36,276 bases of DNA, taken from positions 1-36,276 of the IMG/VR virus record IMGVR_UViG_3300034121_000862; one strand, given 5' to 3'. This DNA comes from a virus. Within the stretch, counting starts at the first letter, position 1; every line of letters starts with the position of its first letter. This document shows positions 1-8,172 of the stretch, piece by piece. The notes under the pieces were generated by a model. The model did no database searches. It had not been told where the DNA came from and was given only the letters and a program-made list of their open reading frames with translations. The position numbers were made by a program, and so were the translations under genes.

Positions 1-77
1 AATGGCTTACAAAACGAACGCTTTATTCTTATCAAAATCCCTAAAAATCATTAATCATGGAATTTATTTTATTTATT
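1..77. repeat. Terminal direct repeat, left copy (contig circularisation overlap)
   Basis: These 77 bases are identical to 36200-36276. The most likely reading is an assembly overlap of a circular or circularly permuted genome (77 is a common final k-mer size), not a biological long terminal repeat. Joining the two copies makes the gene ending at 36253 run naturally into the gene starting at 57. Confidence 0.95.
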
Positions 78-281
78 TGGCCTTTAATGGCCTTCATTCT
101 TAAAGGTGCCGGCATCTTGTTTTTGCTGTATTGCATTGGTTCGTGGATGGCGAGTGCGGACAATAAGCCCTCTATTCTCCGCAACATTGTACGGTACATT
201 ATCTTCATTATCATTTTCCCTTTCATGCTCGTACTTGGTTACATCATGCGAGCAATCACCCACCCAAGCGATAGACCATGA
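57..281 (+). CDS. Small membrane protein, two predicted TM segments
   Basis: A 74-residue hydrophobic protein. One membrane segment covers roughly residues 3-30 (starting MEFILFIWPLMAFIL) and a second covers residues 44-66 (rich in I, F, L), separated by a short polar loop. The tail ends in a proline-rich polar stretch. The start is preceded by an A-rich AAAAATC leader and no Shine-Dalgarno, as elsewhere in this genome. The gene straddles the circular junction and overlaps the next gene by ATGA. I do not recognise a family. A role in membrane remodelling, superinfection exclusion or lysis accessory function is possible but unsupported. Confidence 0.7.
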   Translation: MEFILFIWPLMAFILKGAGILFLLYCIGSWMASADNKPSILRNIVRYIIFIIIFPFMLVLGYIMRAITHPSDRP

Positions 282-436
282 GCACAATCAGCTTACTAAC
301 CCTCGGCACTGGCATCCTCACAATTGCCACTATCGCCTACGATTACTACACGAACCGAGCGAATAAGCGCAAGGCATTGCGTAAGCGGTCAGGTCATATC
401 CTTCACGTTCCTAAATTGAAGCGGGATGCGCACTAA
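278..436 (+). CDS. 52-residue single-TM protein with basic tail
   Basis: The ATG at 278 lies in an ATGA overlap with the stop of the preceding gene, and the stop at 434-436 overlaps the ATG at 426 of the HNH gene. That chain of overlaps is the main support for a real gene. The protein starts MSTISLLTLGTGILTIATIA, one hydrophobic helix, followed by a strongly basic stretch (NRANKRKALRKR). The topology is probably N-out/C-in by the positive-inside rule. No family is recognised. It is short enough to be missed by length-limited gene callers. Confidence 0.6.
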   Translation: MSTISLLTLGTGILTIATIAYDYYTNRANKRKALRKRSGHILHVPKLKRDAH

Positions 437-1049
437 TTACAACCATTGGACACCCGCCCTTGATGATGTATTGAGGCTATTATACCCTACCTACACCTCG
501 CAACACGTTGCGGACATTATGGGGTTAAGCATTGGCAAGGTCAACTCCCGAGCCATCGTACTGGGGTTGAAAAAAGATGCCGAGTACCTTGCTAAGATTC
601 AAACGTACACTATGCGGTTGCTTAATAACGGCGCACCCCACCGATTCCCGAAAGGCCATATCCCGCAAAACAAGGGCAAGAAGATGCCACCCGAACTACG
701 GGCAAAGGTAGAGCGCACTTTTTTCAAGAAAGGGCAGAAACCCCACAACACGAAGCATGATGGCTACGAGCGTGTAAACGTGTACGGCTACACCGAGGTG
801 CGCATGGCGGATCGTGTGTTCGTTGGTAAGCACCGCCTAATTTGGGAGCAACAAAACGGCACTATACCGCCCGGCATGGCTATAATCTTTGCCGATGGAG
901 ATAAGCAGAACTTTGCTATCGATAACCTATTGTGCGTGAGCCGTGGCGATTTGGCCATATTGAACCGAAATAAAAAATATGGGCGAGAAATTGCGGAAAA
1001 CGTATTACTTTTGTCCAAGTTAAAAAATCAAATTATAAACAAAAAATAG
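426..1049 (+). CDS. HNH homing-type endonuclease with N-terminal HTH
   Basis: A 207-residue protein. Residues 8-50 form a helix-turn-helix-like region (WTPALDDVLRLLY, then VADIMGLSIGKVNSRA). Residues about 60-115 are basic linker. Residues 135-170 carry the HNH core of phage endonucleases: KHRLIWEQQNGTIPPG, then a DGD-KQN stretch and DNLLCVSR. The central His of a canonical HNH is replaced here (IIFADGD), as in many phage members of this family. It could be a free-standing homing endonuclease or a packaging-associated HNH, since the terminase genes follow 1.6 kb downstream. The gene ends in TAG, and a TAnnTTTG box for the next gene lies inside its 3' end. Confidence 0.85.
   Translation: MRTNYNHWTPALDDVLRLLYPTYTSQHVADIMGLSIGKVNSRAIVLGLKKDAEYLAKIQTYTMRLLNNGAPHRFPKGHIPQNKGKKMPPELRAKVERTFFKKGQKPHNTKHDGYERVNVYGYTEVRMADRVFVGKHRLIWEQQNGTIPPGMAIIFADGDKQNFAIDNLLCVSRGDLAILNRNKKYGREIAENVLLLSKLKNQIINKK
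1006..1013 (+). promoter_or_regulatory. Bacteroidota -7 box TACTTTTG
   Basis: Matches TAnnTTTG. It lies in the last codons of the HNH gene, about 43 bases before the ATG at 1057. No convincing -33 TTTG is seen at 19-21 bases upstream, so this is a partial promoter match. Confidence 0.4.
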
Positions 1050-1056
1050 AAAAATC

Positions 1057-1272
1057 ATGAAAAACACGATGGCCGATTTACGCAACCATTTATTCGAAAC
1101 CCTTGAAAACCTACGAGACCCCGAGATGGTGGTCGATAAGGAACGAGCGAAATTAATCGCTCAAGTAAGCCAAACGATTATCAACACCGCCAAGGTCGAG
1201 GTTGATTTTTTAAAGGCAACGGGCGAGCGTCCGGGGAATAAATTCTTTGAACAAAAACAAATTGGAGGGTAA
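1057..1272 (+). CDS. Hypothetical phage protein, 71 aa
   Basis: A small charged, mostly helical protein starting MKNTMADLRNHLFETLENL. Residues 5-55 resemble a recurrent small phage protein family with the pattern ADLRNHLF-ETLE ... II(N)(T/S)AKVEVDF (recognised from memory, function unknown). An AAAAATC leader precedes the first ATG. A second in-frame ATG four codons later, just before ADLRNHLF, is an alternative start. The gene ends at the GGAGG that serves the next gene. Confidence 0.65.
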   Translation: MKNTMADLRNHLFETLENLRDPEMVVDKERAKLIAQVSQTIINTAKVEVDFLKATGERPGNKFFEQKQIGG

Positions 1273-1273
1273 A

Positions 1274-1966
1274 ATGACAAAGCAAGAATTATATGCAATT
1301 TGGACACTCCTTCCCGAACTAAAAGCCGACCTCGAAGCCGTTATCGCCACCGAGATTGAGAAGGCGAAGGTGCAACCGCAACCATCGGACAAAGTTCAAA
1401 TTTCGAAGCATACGCTTGTGGAAGTTAATCGGGCATTTCGTGCCTTGAAACAAGACAGGAATAGTTACATACACAAAGTTTTCTCCGATGATGGCGTGTT
1501 CGATGCTATGGAAGAAATACGCCAAGTGTACGAGGCTTATTTTGGAGGCGAGGAACGGCAAATAAAACCCAAAGATGCCCAACCGCAACCCACACTCAAC
1601 CCGATTTTAGAAGCGTATGAACAAGGGGACCGGATTAGGCATAGAAATTGGGGTATAAATAAATGGATTAAAAAGCATTCAGATATACTTTCAGCAACAA
1701 CCGATAGTTGGTTTGACAAGAAAAGTTTTTGGGATTTTGACACTAACCCCAAAGAATGGGAAATTTGGCACGAAGATGTTGAACCCGAGCAAGTAACCGA
1801 ACCCGCTAAGCCCAAATTCGACCAAGAAAGATTCGAGGCTATGTTTCGGGCGGTGGTGCAAAGTGGAACAAATACGGACATTGATTATAATATTTTAGTT
1901 ACTAAAAATACACTCAAACAACTCGATGCCTACTACGCAACGAAAAAAGGAGGGGAGAATGATTAA
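1274..1966 (+). CDS. Unknown protein with a candidate Tad2/DUF2829-like small domain
   Basis: 230 residues. The ATG at 1274 was chosen because a GGAGGG at about 1264-1269 sits 4-9 bases upstream. Residues 1-95 look helical and polar. Residues about 110-170 carry a pattern common to many short phage beta-barrel proteins including DUF2829/Tad2: a helix ending EAYEQGDRIRHRNW, then INKWI, a variable stretch, then EWEIWHED. The C-terminus is helical and charged. Tad2 proteins sequester the Thoeris defence signal. This match is by pattern only, the domain is embedded in a longer protein, and many proteins with the same pattern have no known role. It overlaps the next gene by 8 bases. Confidence 0.5.
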   Translation: MTKQELYAIWTLLPELKADLEAVIATEIEKAKVQPQPSDKVQISKHTLVEVNRAFRALKQDRNSYIHKVFSDDGVFDAMEEIRQVYEAYFGGEERQIKPKDAQPQPTLNPILEAYEQGDRIRHRNWGINKWIKKHSDILSATTDSWFDKKSFWDFDTNPKEWEIWHEDVEPEQVTEPAKPKFDQERFEAMFRAVVQSGTNTDIDYNILVTKNTLKQLDAYYATKKGGEND

Positions 1967-2333
1967 GGCAAATGAATTAAGGATTGGGAATTTGACTATG
2001 CAAGGTGTAGTTTCCGAAATAGATAAGGGTTCGTTTCGTGTGATTAACGAAAATAACGAAAGTTTAAAAAGCACTTGGTTTGAAATAGAACCCATCCCCC
2101 TCACCGAAGAATGGTTGCTGAAGTTGGGGTTTGAAAAAACAATGACTTGGACTTATACAATTGATTTATTAGGCAGTTTAAAACTTGTTTATTATTTGGG
2201 CGAAAAAGGCTGGAGTTTAGGTTTTAAAAATTATTCTGATTTTTCAAATTTAAAATACCTCCACGAACTCCAAAACCTATACTTTGCCTTAACGGGAAAG
2301 GAACTCGAAATGAAAGGAGGCAACAATGAGTAA
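1959..2333 (+). CDS. Bacteroidota accessory protein (PIPLTEEWL...LQNLYFALTG family), unknown function
   Basis: 124 residues, start chosen at 1959 behind an AGGAGGGG purine run. The protein has the layout of a very common Bacteroidota phage and mobile-element family: MIKANELRIGN at the start, a PIPLTEEWLLKLGF motif near residues 44-58, and HELQNLYFALTGKEL near the C-terminus. No biochemical role is established that I know of. It overlaps the flanking genes at both ends, which points to translational coupling in a short SD-led cluster (1274-2505). Confidence 0.7.
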   Translation: MIKANELRIGNLTMQGVVSEIDKGSFRVINENNESLKSTWFEIEPIPLTEEWLLKLGFEKTMTWTYTIDLLGSLKLVYYLGEKGWSLGFKNYSDFSNLKYLHELQNLYFALTGKELEMKGGNNE

Positions 2334-2505
2334 CGAATTACCACAAGCACCAACCGAAATGTGCGAACCTGTGATAACGGGGAGTAATTATGTAGGGCAA
2401 AAAATGAGCGTAAAAAAACTCAAACTTATATCAAAATTGTATTTCGGGTATTATCGTGTAGGTCGCATCAAGCGGATGAGGAATCCGATACATAAACACC
2501 GATGA
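2326..2505 (+). CDS. 59-residue basic protein, unknown
   Basis: The ATG at 2326 follows AGGAGG with normal Shine-Dalgarno spacing and overlaps the upstream stop. The protein starts MSNELPQAPTEMCEPV and ends in a lysine/arginine-rich segment (VGRIKRMRNPIHKHR), so the C-terminal half may bind nucleic acid. No family is recognised. It is just under common length cut-offs. Confidence 0.5.
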   Translation: MSNELPQAPTEMCEPVITGSNYVGQKMSVKKLKLISKLYFGYYRVGRIKRMRNPIHKHR

Positions 2506-2649
2506 CCGAACATATATAAAAGAATAGGTCGGAAACGATATGTTACAATATTACGCATGGATGACGATGTATTTGAAAAAACAATGTTCACTATCACCCG
2601 TTGGAATCGACACTAACTCCATTAAATTAGGATTGTTTAACTTTGTAAA
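2506..2649. other. Non-coding stretch upstream of the terminase genes
   Basis: 144 bases without a convincing gene. It holds a 7-bp inverted repeat AACATAT (2509-2515) / ATATGTT (2538-2544) with a 22-base loop, and the promoter box at 2638-2645. Being just upstream of the small terminase, it is a reasonable place for a packaging (pac or cos) site, but nothing in the sequence proves that. Confidence 0.4.
2638..2645 (+). promoter_or_regulatory. Bacteroidota -7 box TAACTTTG for the terminase operon
   Basis: Perfect TAnnTTTG, ending 4 bases before the ATG at 2650. A transcript from here would have almost no 5' leader. A clear -33 TTTG is not seen. Confidence 0.6.
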
Positions 2650-3201
2650 ATGACTGTAAAAGCGGAAAAGCTTGTTAAGGACATTCAAGATTTATTGAAC
2701 AAAGGCGTTATTGAGCGCAATAAGATATTTGCGAAAATTTGCGAAAAAACGCAAATCAACAAACGAACGTTCGATACTTATTTAGCACTTGCTCGTAAAA
2801 ACAACACAGAACTCGCTCACAAAGCCGAAACAACCTTAGCCAATACTTACATCAATTCGATAGACGAGGCGCTTAAACAAGGCTTAAAATCGAAATTACA
2901 AAGGGTAATGGAAAAACAAGCCGATGTTGACCGATTACGGAAGTTGGCGAAAGATGGCATGGCCGATGATGTTTATTTTGATTCTAAAGGCAAGCCAAAG
3001 GACTTTAAACGAAAAATGACACCGACCGAGATAGGGCAAGTGCTTAAACATGCTACCGCCATTGAGGCTGAAATATCGAAGATAATGGACGATTATCCGA
3101 TACAGAAGCACCAAATACAGGCTCAAATAATTTATGTAACCGTAGCCAACGACCAAAACGAAACCGAAGATGCCGAGTATTCAATTCCCGAAGTGGAGTG
3201 A
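2650..3201 (+). CDS. Terminase small subunit (putative)
   Basis: 183 residues, directly upstream of and overlapping the large terminase. Residues 5-50 contain a predicted helix-turn-helix (a stretch ending KTQINKRTFDTYLALARK) of the kind that binds packaging DNA. Residues 60-155 are long charged helices suited to oligomerisation. The tail is acidic (NETEDAEY..EVE), as in other small terminases that contact the motor. Identity rests on position and architecture, not on a diagnostic motif. Confidence 0.65.
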   Translation: MTVKAEKLVKDIQDLLNKGVIERNKIFAKICEKTQINKRTFDTYLALARKNNTELAHKAETTLANTYINSIDEALKQGLKSKLQRVMEKQADVDRLRKLAKDGMADDVYFDSKGKPKDFKRKMTPTEIGQVLKHATAIEAEISKIMDDYPIQKHQIQAQIIYVTVANDQNETEDAEYSIPEVE

Positions 3202-4606
3202 TATGATTAATCGGGCGTTTGTGCCGTTAATCCACAACGACGACCGCTACCTCATTTGTTGGGGCGGTCGTGGTTCGTCAAAATCAGACTTCGCAGCTAA
3301 GAAGCTCATATACCGATGCCTCACCGAAAAGTACTTTCGATTTATTCTTTACCGCCGAGTAAAAGACACCATCAAGGATAGCCAATGGCAACAAATTAAG
3401 GACATAGTCGAGGAGTGGGGATTGCAAAGCTTGTTTGTATTTAACCAACAACCGTTGGAAATTCGATGTATAAACGGTAATCGGTTTATTTGCCGAGGCG
3501 GGGACGAGCCAAAGAAACTGAAATCAATCAAGGATCCAACGGGCGTATGGTATGAGGAAGAAATACCCGAAGAAGGGCATTTCATTACTATTACAAGCGG
3601 TATTCGTACCGCCAAAGCTCAATACTTACAGGAAATATTTACCATCAATCCGGAAGTAGAGGGCAATTACGAAGACCATTGGTTTTATAAGCGTTTTTTC
3701 AAGGATAAGCCCGATGGAAGCTTCCGCAGTAAAATCATGGTTACCCTTCCCGATGGAAAGGAGCACGTGTTTCGCTACACCTCGCATCAATCTACCTTTC
3801 ATCATAACCGCTGGATTACCGATGCTTTTAAAGCACAAATGCTCCAACTTAAAGACCAAAACCCGTACTATTACACTATCTACTGCCTCGGCAAATGGGG
3901 TAATCGGTCCACCGGTGGCAACTTTTGGAAGCACTTTAACCGAGCGCACCATGTCGGAAAGTGTGTTTATAACCCCTCAAAGGCTATTCACCTCTCATTC
4001 GATTTCAACGTAAACCCGTATATGACTTGCCTAATTTACCAAGTGGACGGGTTAAACGTTTACCAAATAGGCGAAATCACATCGAGAAGCCCCAATAATA
4101 CTACCAACGGCGTATGTAAAGAATTTTGCGCTCGATTCCCTGGTCATGAGGCGGGCGTATTCGTTTACGGCGATCCTTCGGGGTTCAACGAAGATACCCG
4201 AACGCAAAAGGGACATAATGATTATGTGATTATCATGCAAGAGCTCGCAAAGTACAAGCCTACGATGAGAGTAGAACGCAAACACCCCGCCATCGTAATG
4301 AGTGGAAATTGGGTAAACGCTGTTTACTTCAACAATGCCGGTGGCGTTACCATTTTACACGATGAAAGCTGTACAGCCACCATCAACGACCTGCAATTTG
4401 TAAAAGAGGCAGAGGATGGCACCATGCAGAAGCTCAAAGTAAAGGACAAGGACACGGGCGTATCTTATGAAAAATACGGACACCCTTCCGATGCGCATCG
4501 ATATTTTATGACCGTATGTTTTGCTCAGCAGTACACAAATTGGATGCGCGGCGATGTTGTAAGAAAGCCGATATTAGGCAAGTCGGTAAGCAAATCGGCG
4601 TATTAA
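3170..4606 (+). CDS. terL: Terminase large subunit (packaging ATPase-nuclease)
   Basis: 478 residues. ATPase domain: Walker A GGRGSSKS at residues 32-39 and Walker B ending VWYEEE at about 126-131. RNase H-like nuclease domain: acidic residues in LSFDFNVNP (D278), YGDPSG (D335) and HPSDAHRY (D441), the usual three-part metal site of terminase_3-type proteins. It drives DNA into the prohead and cuts the concatemer. I chose the ATG at 3170 because FPKWSDMINRAFVPL looks like the conserved start of related terminases. The ATG at 3203, 2 bases after the small subunit stop, is a real alternative (467 aa). Confidence 0.93.
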   Translation: MPSIQFPKWSDMINRAFVPLIHNDDRYLICWGGRGSSKSDFAAKKLIYRCLTEKYFRFILYRRVKDTIKDSQWQQIKDIVEEWGLQSLFVFNQQPLEIRCINGNRFICRGGDEPKKLKSIKDPTGVWYEEEIPEEGHFITITSGIRTAKAQYLQEIFTINPEVEGNYEDHWFYKRFFKDKPDGSFRSKIMVTLPDGKEHVFRYTSHQSTFHHNRWITDAFKAQMLQLKDQNPYYYTIYCLGKWGNRSTGGNFWKHFNRAHHVGKCVYNPSKAIHLSFDFNVNPYMTCLIYQVDGLNVYQIGEITSRSPNNTTNGVCKEFCARFPGHEAGVFVYGDPSGFNEDTRTQKGHNDYVIIMQELAKYKPTMRVERKHPAIVMSGNWVNAVYFNNAGGVTILHDESCTATINDLQFVKEAEDGTMQKLKVKDKDTGVSYEKYGHPSDAHRYFMTVCFAQQYTNWMRGDVVRKPILGKSVSKSAY

Positions 4607-4664
4607 CCCCAAGCGGGTATAATACTTGCTAGTACCAATTCTTTTATACCTTTTAGGGTATTTG

Positions 4665-4712
4665 GTAACTCACAACCAATATAATTGAGTTACTTTTGAA
4701 CAATCTTTGTAT
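4665..4712 (+). promoter_or_regulatory. Structural-operon promoter region with paired GTAACTCA sites
   Basis: GTAACTCA at 4665-4672 and its exact reverse complement TGAGTTAC at 4686-4693 form an inverted pair. A TACTTTTG box lies at 4691-4698 and a TTTG at 4706-4709 immediately before TATATG. The same 8-mer recurs upstream of 11686 and 20917 at the same distance from a TTTG. It is probably a regulator site for late transcription. Confidence 0.55.
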
Positions 4713-5591
4713 ATGGGCTACCTAACTTCCGCTGATCTTAAACGAGTAATCCAAACGGCTAATCTAAACGATATTGTCGGAAACGATAATGCCATGATAA
4801 CCTATGCCGAACAGGCGGCGGTAACGGAAGCGGTATCGTACTTGTCGCCTAAGTACATGACAGAGGTAGAGTTCACCGATACAACTGTGTTTGTTCCCCT
4901 CAATAATTACAACTATAAACAGCGTTTTTTAATGGACGCGGCGGCCTTTAGTAATTCCAAGGTATATGCTCAATATGATACTGTTTCACTTACAGGGAAC
5001 GTTTATTGGGCAAAGACACCACTCGCGGCGGGAGTATTTAACGCGGCCGATTGGCAGTTAGCCGGCAAACAGGGCAACCTTTGGTACCTAAAAGCACCAA
5101 CAGGAGCGACTGATTTCACCATGAGCGGATTCTACCGAATTGGCGACAAAGTAATGTGGAACGGCAGCCAATACACTTGCGTAAAAGAAACGGCACAATA
5201 CGACCATGCTACGATGATTCAATTTGGCACCCGTGAAGCAATACCCCAAGTTAACCAATTCCCGGACGCTATCGGACAACAACAATGGGGAGCGGGTACT
5301 GCCTATTATTGGACTGGCACAGGTATTCTTACCAACAAGTTCACCGAGGCTGATAACCGCAATCAGCAGTTAGTGAACTACATCATCGACATCATGCTGT
5401 ACCACCTTCATGCGCGCATCAGCCCTCGCAATATTCCCGAACTACGCCTCGAGCGCTACGATAATGCCATCAATTGGCTAAAACAATGCGCCAAAGGGGA
5501 TGATATCAACGCAGGCTTACCACGCAAAACGCCACAGCAAGGTATGCGAATCCGTTGGGGAGGCAAGGTTCAAAACAACTTTAGCTACTAA
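4713..5591 (+). CDS. Mu gp36/DUF1320-like head-tail connector with carbohydrate-binding-like inserts
   Basis: 292 residues, start ATG at 4713. The outer parts look like a gp36-type connector: N-terminal YLTSADLKRVIQ and AEQAAVTEAVSYLSPKY, and C-terminal NYIIDIMLYHLHARISPRNI followed by a helix and a WGG tail. Residues about 84-165 interrupt this with two short modules resembling CBM5/12 folds: Y-x-D-TV...VYWAKT...AADWQLAG, then FYRIGDKVMWNGSQYTCVK. Connectors sit in the neck at the portal; the inserts may project outward and bind glycans. The position just before the portal supports the assignment. Confidence 0.65.
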   Translation: MGYLTSADLKRVIQTANLNDIVGNDNAMITYAEQAAVTEAVSYLSPKYMTEVEFTDTTVFVPLNNYNYKQRFLMDAAAFSNSKVYAQYDTVSLTGNVYWAKTPLAAGVFNAADWQLAGKQGNLWYLKAPTGATDFTMSGFYRIGDKVMWNGSQYTCVKETAQYDHATMIQFGTREAIPQVNQFPDAIGQQQWGAGTAYYWTGTGILTNKFTEADNRNQQLVNYIIDIMLYHLHARISPRNIPELRLERYDNAINWLKQCAKGDDINAGLPRKTPQQGMRIRWGGKVQNNFSY

Positions 5592-5601
5592 AAATCACTA
5601 T

Positions 5602-5880
5602 ATGAAAATCATCAACACGTTACTTTTGTTCGCTGAAACAATTGCTTTTTCTATTCGCTTGTGGCTATGGAAAAAATTCGGTAATACGGAATATGTGAAA
5701 AAATCACAATCCACAAAGCTATTCTACCATAACGGACGCCCGACACGATACCTACACACTATTATTTTTAGAAAACCCGACTACGTCAACCGCCGTATGG
5801 ATGATGTAGCTTGGCATTATTACCGCCAATTTAAGGACCAGCACTGGGTAACTATCAAATCACAACACAAACTGAACTAA
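5602..5880 (+). CDS. Unknown 92-residue protein between connector and portal
   Basis: Start ATG at 5602 behind an AAAAATCACTAT leader. N-terminal residues 1-25 are hydrophobic (MKIINTLLLFAETIAFSIRL), then the protein is basic and aromatic with several Tyr, Trp and His. Its stop shares a base with the portal start (TAATG). No family is recognised. Its place among head genes suggests a minor virion or assembly role, but an N-terminal membrane anchor is equally possible. Confidence 0.55.
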   Translation: MKIINTLLLFAETIAFSIRLWLWKKFGNTEYVKKSQSTKLFYHNGRPTRYLHTIIFRKPDYVNRRMDDVAWHYYRQFKDQHWVTIKSQHKLN

Positions 5881-7136
5881 TGGCTTTTTTCGATTTTTTG
5901 AAGCGCAACGATAAGAACTTAAACTCGTTCACAAGCCGAACGGCGTTAAATCGCATACGGCAAGATGTAAGCACGTGGAGAGATGCTATGCGCGAAGCAG
6001 AGGCGGGGCAATTTCCCCACCGGGTAAAGATGCAACGCTTGTTCGTTGATACGGTACTTAATGGCCACGTATCGGCCTGTATTGAGAAGCGTAAAAACCT
6101 TACTTTACTTCGTGATTTCGAATTGCGGAACGCCGATGGAAGCGAGAATGAAGAAATGGAGGACTTGTTCGAAACTGAATGGTTTCGCCAATTCATGTCG
6201 CATGCCCTCGATGCTATTTTCTACGGCTACTCCCTTGTAAGCCTCGGCGATATTATTAATGGCCAATACTCAAAGATTGATGTTATTAAGCGGTGGTACA
6301 TCTCGCCGGACCGCTTGAACGTAACCATTCACCAATACAACTTAAGCGGGTATGACTTTCTTAAACCGCCCTATGACCTTTGGCACGTATGGTGCACCAC
6401 GCCGAGCGAAAACGGCATGAGTAATGTCGGTTACGGATTGCTTTACAAAGTAGGGGTGTATGAAATTATCAACCGCGCCATGCTCGGATTCAACGCCGAT
6501 GCTGCCGAGCTGTACGGTCAACCAATTCGAGTAGGCACAACCAACAAAACCGATGAAGGTGAGCGGTCCGAATTTGCTTCCATGCTTTCACAGATGGGGA
6601 GTAGCGGTTGGATTATCAAAGACGAGTTCGACACCATCGAGATTTTACAAAATACGATGGGTTCGACTGGATTCAACATTTACGCCGACCTTGAAAAGCG
6701 TAACGAAGCCAAGATAAGCAAAATCATACTTGGCCATGCTGATGCGCTTGATTCCACACCGGGCAAACTTGGTAGCGATGCCAATGGCGCCGCCGTTACT
6801 GCCATGCGTGAGATTCAAACAAACGACGGCAAGTACATTGAGAACATTATCAACGGGATACTGATTCCAAAGATGCGACAAGTAGGATTCATGATACCCG
6901 AAGGGCTTTATTTTGAGTTTGAAAGCAACGAGGACAAAGACGGCAAAGAATTCGCCGAACTCGACAAGCAAAAGAAGCTCGCTGATATTACTCAGGTGTT
7001 AAAAAATAGCGGGTATGCGGTTGACCCTATTTGGTTGGCCGATGAATTGGAGATTCCTTTAATCAAAGCAGCACCAACAGCATCACCGACATTCACGCAG
7101 GAAGTACAAAACGCCCTTAATAAGTTATATTCGTAA
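5880..7136 (+). CDS. Portal protein, Mu gp29-like (DUF935)
   Basis: 418 residues. It fits the DUF935 portal family: early FTSRTALNRIRQDVSTWRDA helix, HVSACIEKRKNLTLL, a FYGYSLVSLGDI segment in the middle, a YISPDRLNV stretch, and a C-terminal region with ISKIILGHA and SDANGAAVTAMREIQ. The portal ring sits at one capsid vertex, docks the terminase and is the exit for DNA. It is somewhat shorter than the Mu protein. It overlaps its neighbours on both sides by TAATG junctions, next to the Mu F-like gene as in Mu. Confidence 0.88.
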   Translation: MAFFDFLKRNDKNLNSFTSRTALNRIRQDVSTWRDAMREAEAGQFPHRVKMQRLFVDTVLNGHVSACIEKRKNLTLLRDFELRNADGSENEEMEDLFETEWFRQFMSHALDAIFYGYSLVSLGDIINGQYSKIDVIKRWYISPDRLNVTIHQYNLSGYDFLKPPYDLWHVWCTTPSENGMSNVGYGLLYKVGVYEIINRAMLGFNADAAELYGQPIRVGTTNKTDEGERSEFASMLSQMGSSGWIIKDEFDTIEILQNTMGSTGFNIYADLEKRNEAKISKIILGHADALDSTPGKLGSDANGAAVTAMREIQTNDGKYIENIINGILIPKMRQVGFMIPEGLYFEFESNEDKDGKEFAELDKQKKLADITQVLKNSGYAVDPIWLADELEIPLIKAAPTASPTFTQEVQNALNKLYS

Positions 7137-7900
7137 TGACAAACAAAGAGATAGACGCGCTTATTGAGGGTATTTACGAGGGGAGTATAACCGCCTACGT
7201 TATACCCGAAAGCCTATACTATATGATTGCCCGGCGTTTACTCGATGGCCTGTATGATGGCTACGGAGCCACGATGGCAACGGTAGAATTGGTCGACGAA
7301 GCGATGTTGACGGCATTACGAACGAATGTATTTCAGTTCAGCGCGGCGAAGTCCTACCAACAACTCCAAGTAATGAGCGAGAAATTAGCCGAGACGGGCG
7401 TATTTAGTGAGTTCAAGAAGGAAGCCAAACAAGTATTCGAAACCTACAACAAAACATGGCTAAAAACAGAGTACGATACCGCCATTGGACAGGCGCAAAA
7501 CATCGTTAAGTGGCAAGAAATCGAAAAGACTAAGGACATACTACCTTACCTCCGTTACTCGGCTATTATTGACCCGAACACATCGGAAATATGTCGGCCT
7601 CTCGATGGCATAGTGGCTAAAGTAGACGATCCTATTTGGCAAAAGATAGCACCATTGAACCACTTTAACTGCCGGTGCCTATTATTACAGGAGTTCGATG
7701 CCGTAGAATCACCCGAACGTCAAGAGGTGGCCGACATGGTAGAAAAGGACATGCAACCGCTATTTAAGCACAATCCCTACTACACCAAACAAATATTTGA
7801 CAAAGACCACCCATATTTTCAAGTACCAGGAGAGGACAAAGAATTTGCACGGACAAATTTCGGTTTACCTATTCCAAAAAACGATAACTTTGCAGAATGA
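7136..7900 (+). CDS. Minor head protein, Mu gpF-like (SPP1 gp7 type)
   Basis: 254 residues. The hallmark is NHFNCRC at residues 175-181 preceded by WQKIAPL, together with the helical Y-x-T-A-I-G-Q-A-Q region (YDTAIGQAQNIVKWQE) and the AIIDPNTSEICRPLDG segment that define the phage head morphogenesis domain. The protein is thought to be a few-copy internal or portal-associated head component needed for assembly. It follows the portal exactly as in Mu-like heads and lacks the long C-terminal extensions (toxins, peptidases) that some relatives carry. Confidence 0.9.
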   Translation: MTNKEIDALIEGIYEGSITAYVIPESLYYMIARRLLDGLYDGYGATMATVELVDEAMLTALRTNVFQFSAAKSYQQLQVMSEKLAETGVFSEFKKEAKQVFETYNKTWLKTEYDTAIGQAQNIVKWQEIEKTKDILPYLRYSAIIDPNTSEICRPLDGIVAKVDDPIWQKIAPLNHFNCRCLLLQEFDAVESPERQEVADMVEKDMQPLFKHNPYYTKQIFDKDHPYFQVPGEDKEFARTNFGLPIPKNDNFAE

Positions 7901-8172
7901 TGGCATCATTTAGACAGCGACGCGATTCAATAGACGCCCTTATTCGTGGCGCGCTTAAGCACGCTCGTAAAAGCGGACGTAAGATTGATAAAATCGAACT
8001 GCACCCTTCCCGTTGGATGTTTTTTGAAATGGAAATGAAAGAGAAATTTCCTGAAAAGCTTAACGAGAAATTTGAAGCGATTGAGTTTAAACATTACACA
8101 ATCGCTAAGGGAAGTAAGTTTATGACTGATATAATGGCTATTCACTACAAACAACCCGTTGCCAATGGCTAA
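7897..8172 (+). CDS. Unknown small head-region protein, 91 aa
   Basis: Starts in an ATGA overlap with the gpF-like stop. Basic, no TM segment or recognised motif; residues 25-60 (KSGRKIDKIELHPSRWMFF) look like a beta-alpha fold. It overlaps the next gene by 8 bases. Position suggests a head or neck accessory, possibly a coat or head completion protein. Confidence 0.6.
   Translation: MMASFRQRRDSIDALIRGALKHARKSGRKIDKIELHPSRWMFFEMEMKEKFPEKLNEKFEAIEFKHYTIAKGSKFMTDIMAIHYKQPVANG

Noticed and set aside
4646-4661. ATACC/GGTAT hairpin after the large terminase
   Set aside because: Only 5 bp of A/T-rich stem with no adequate T-run; too weak to call a terminator.
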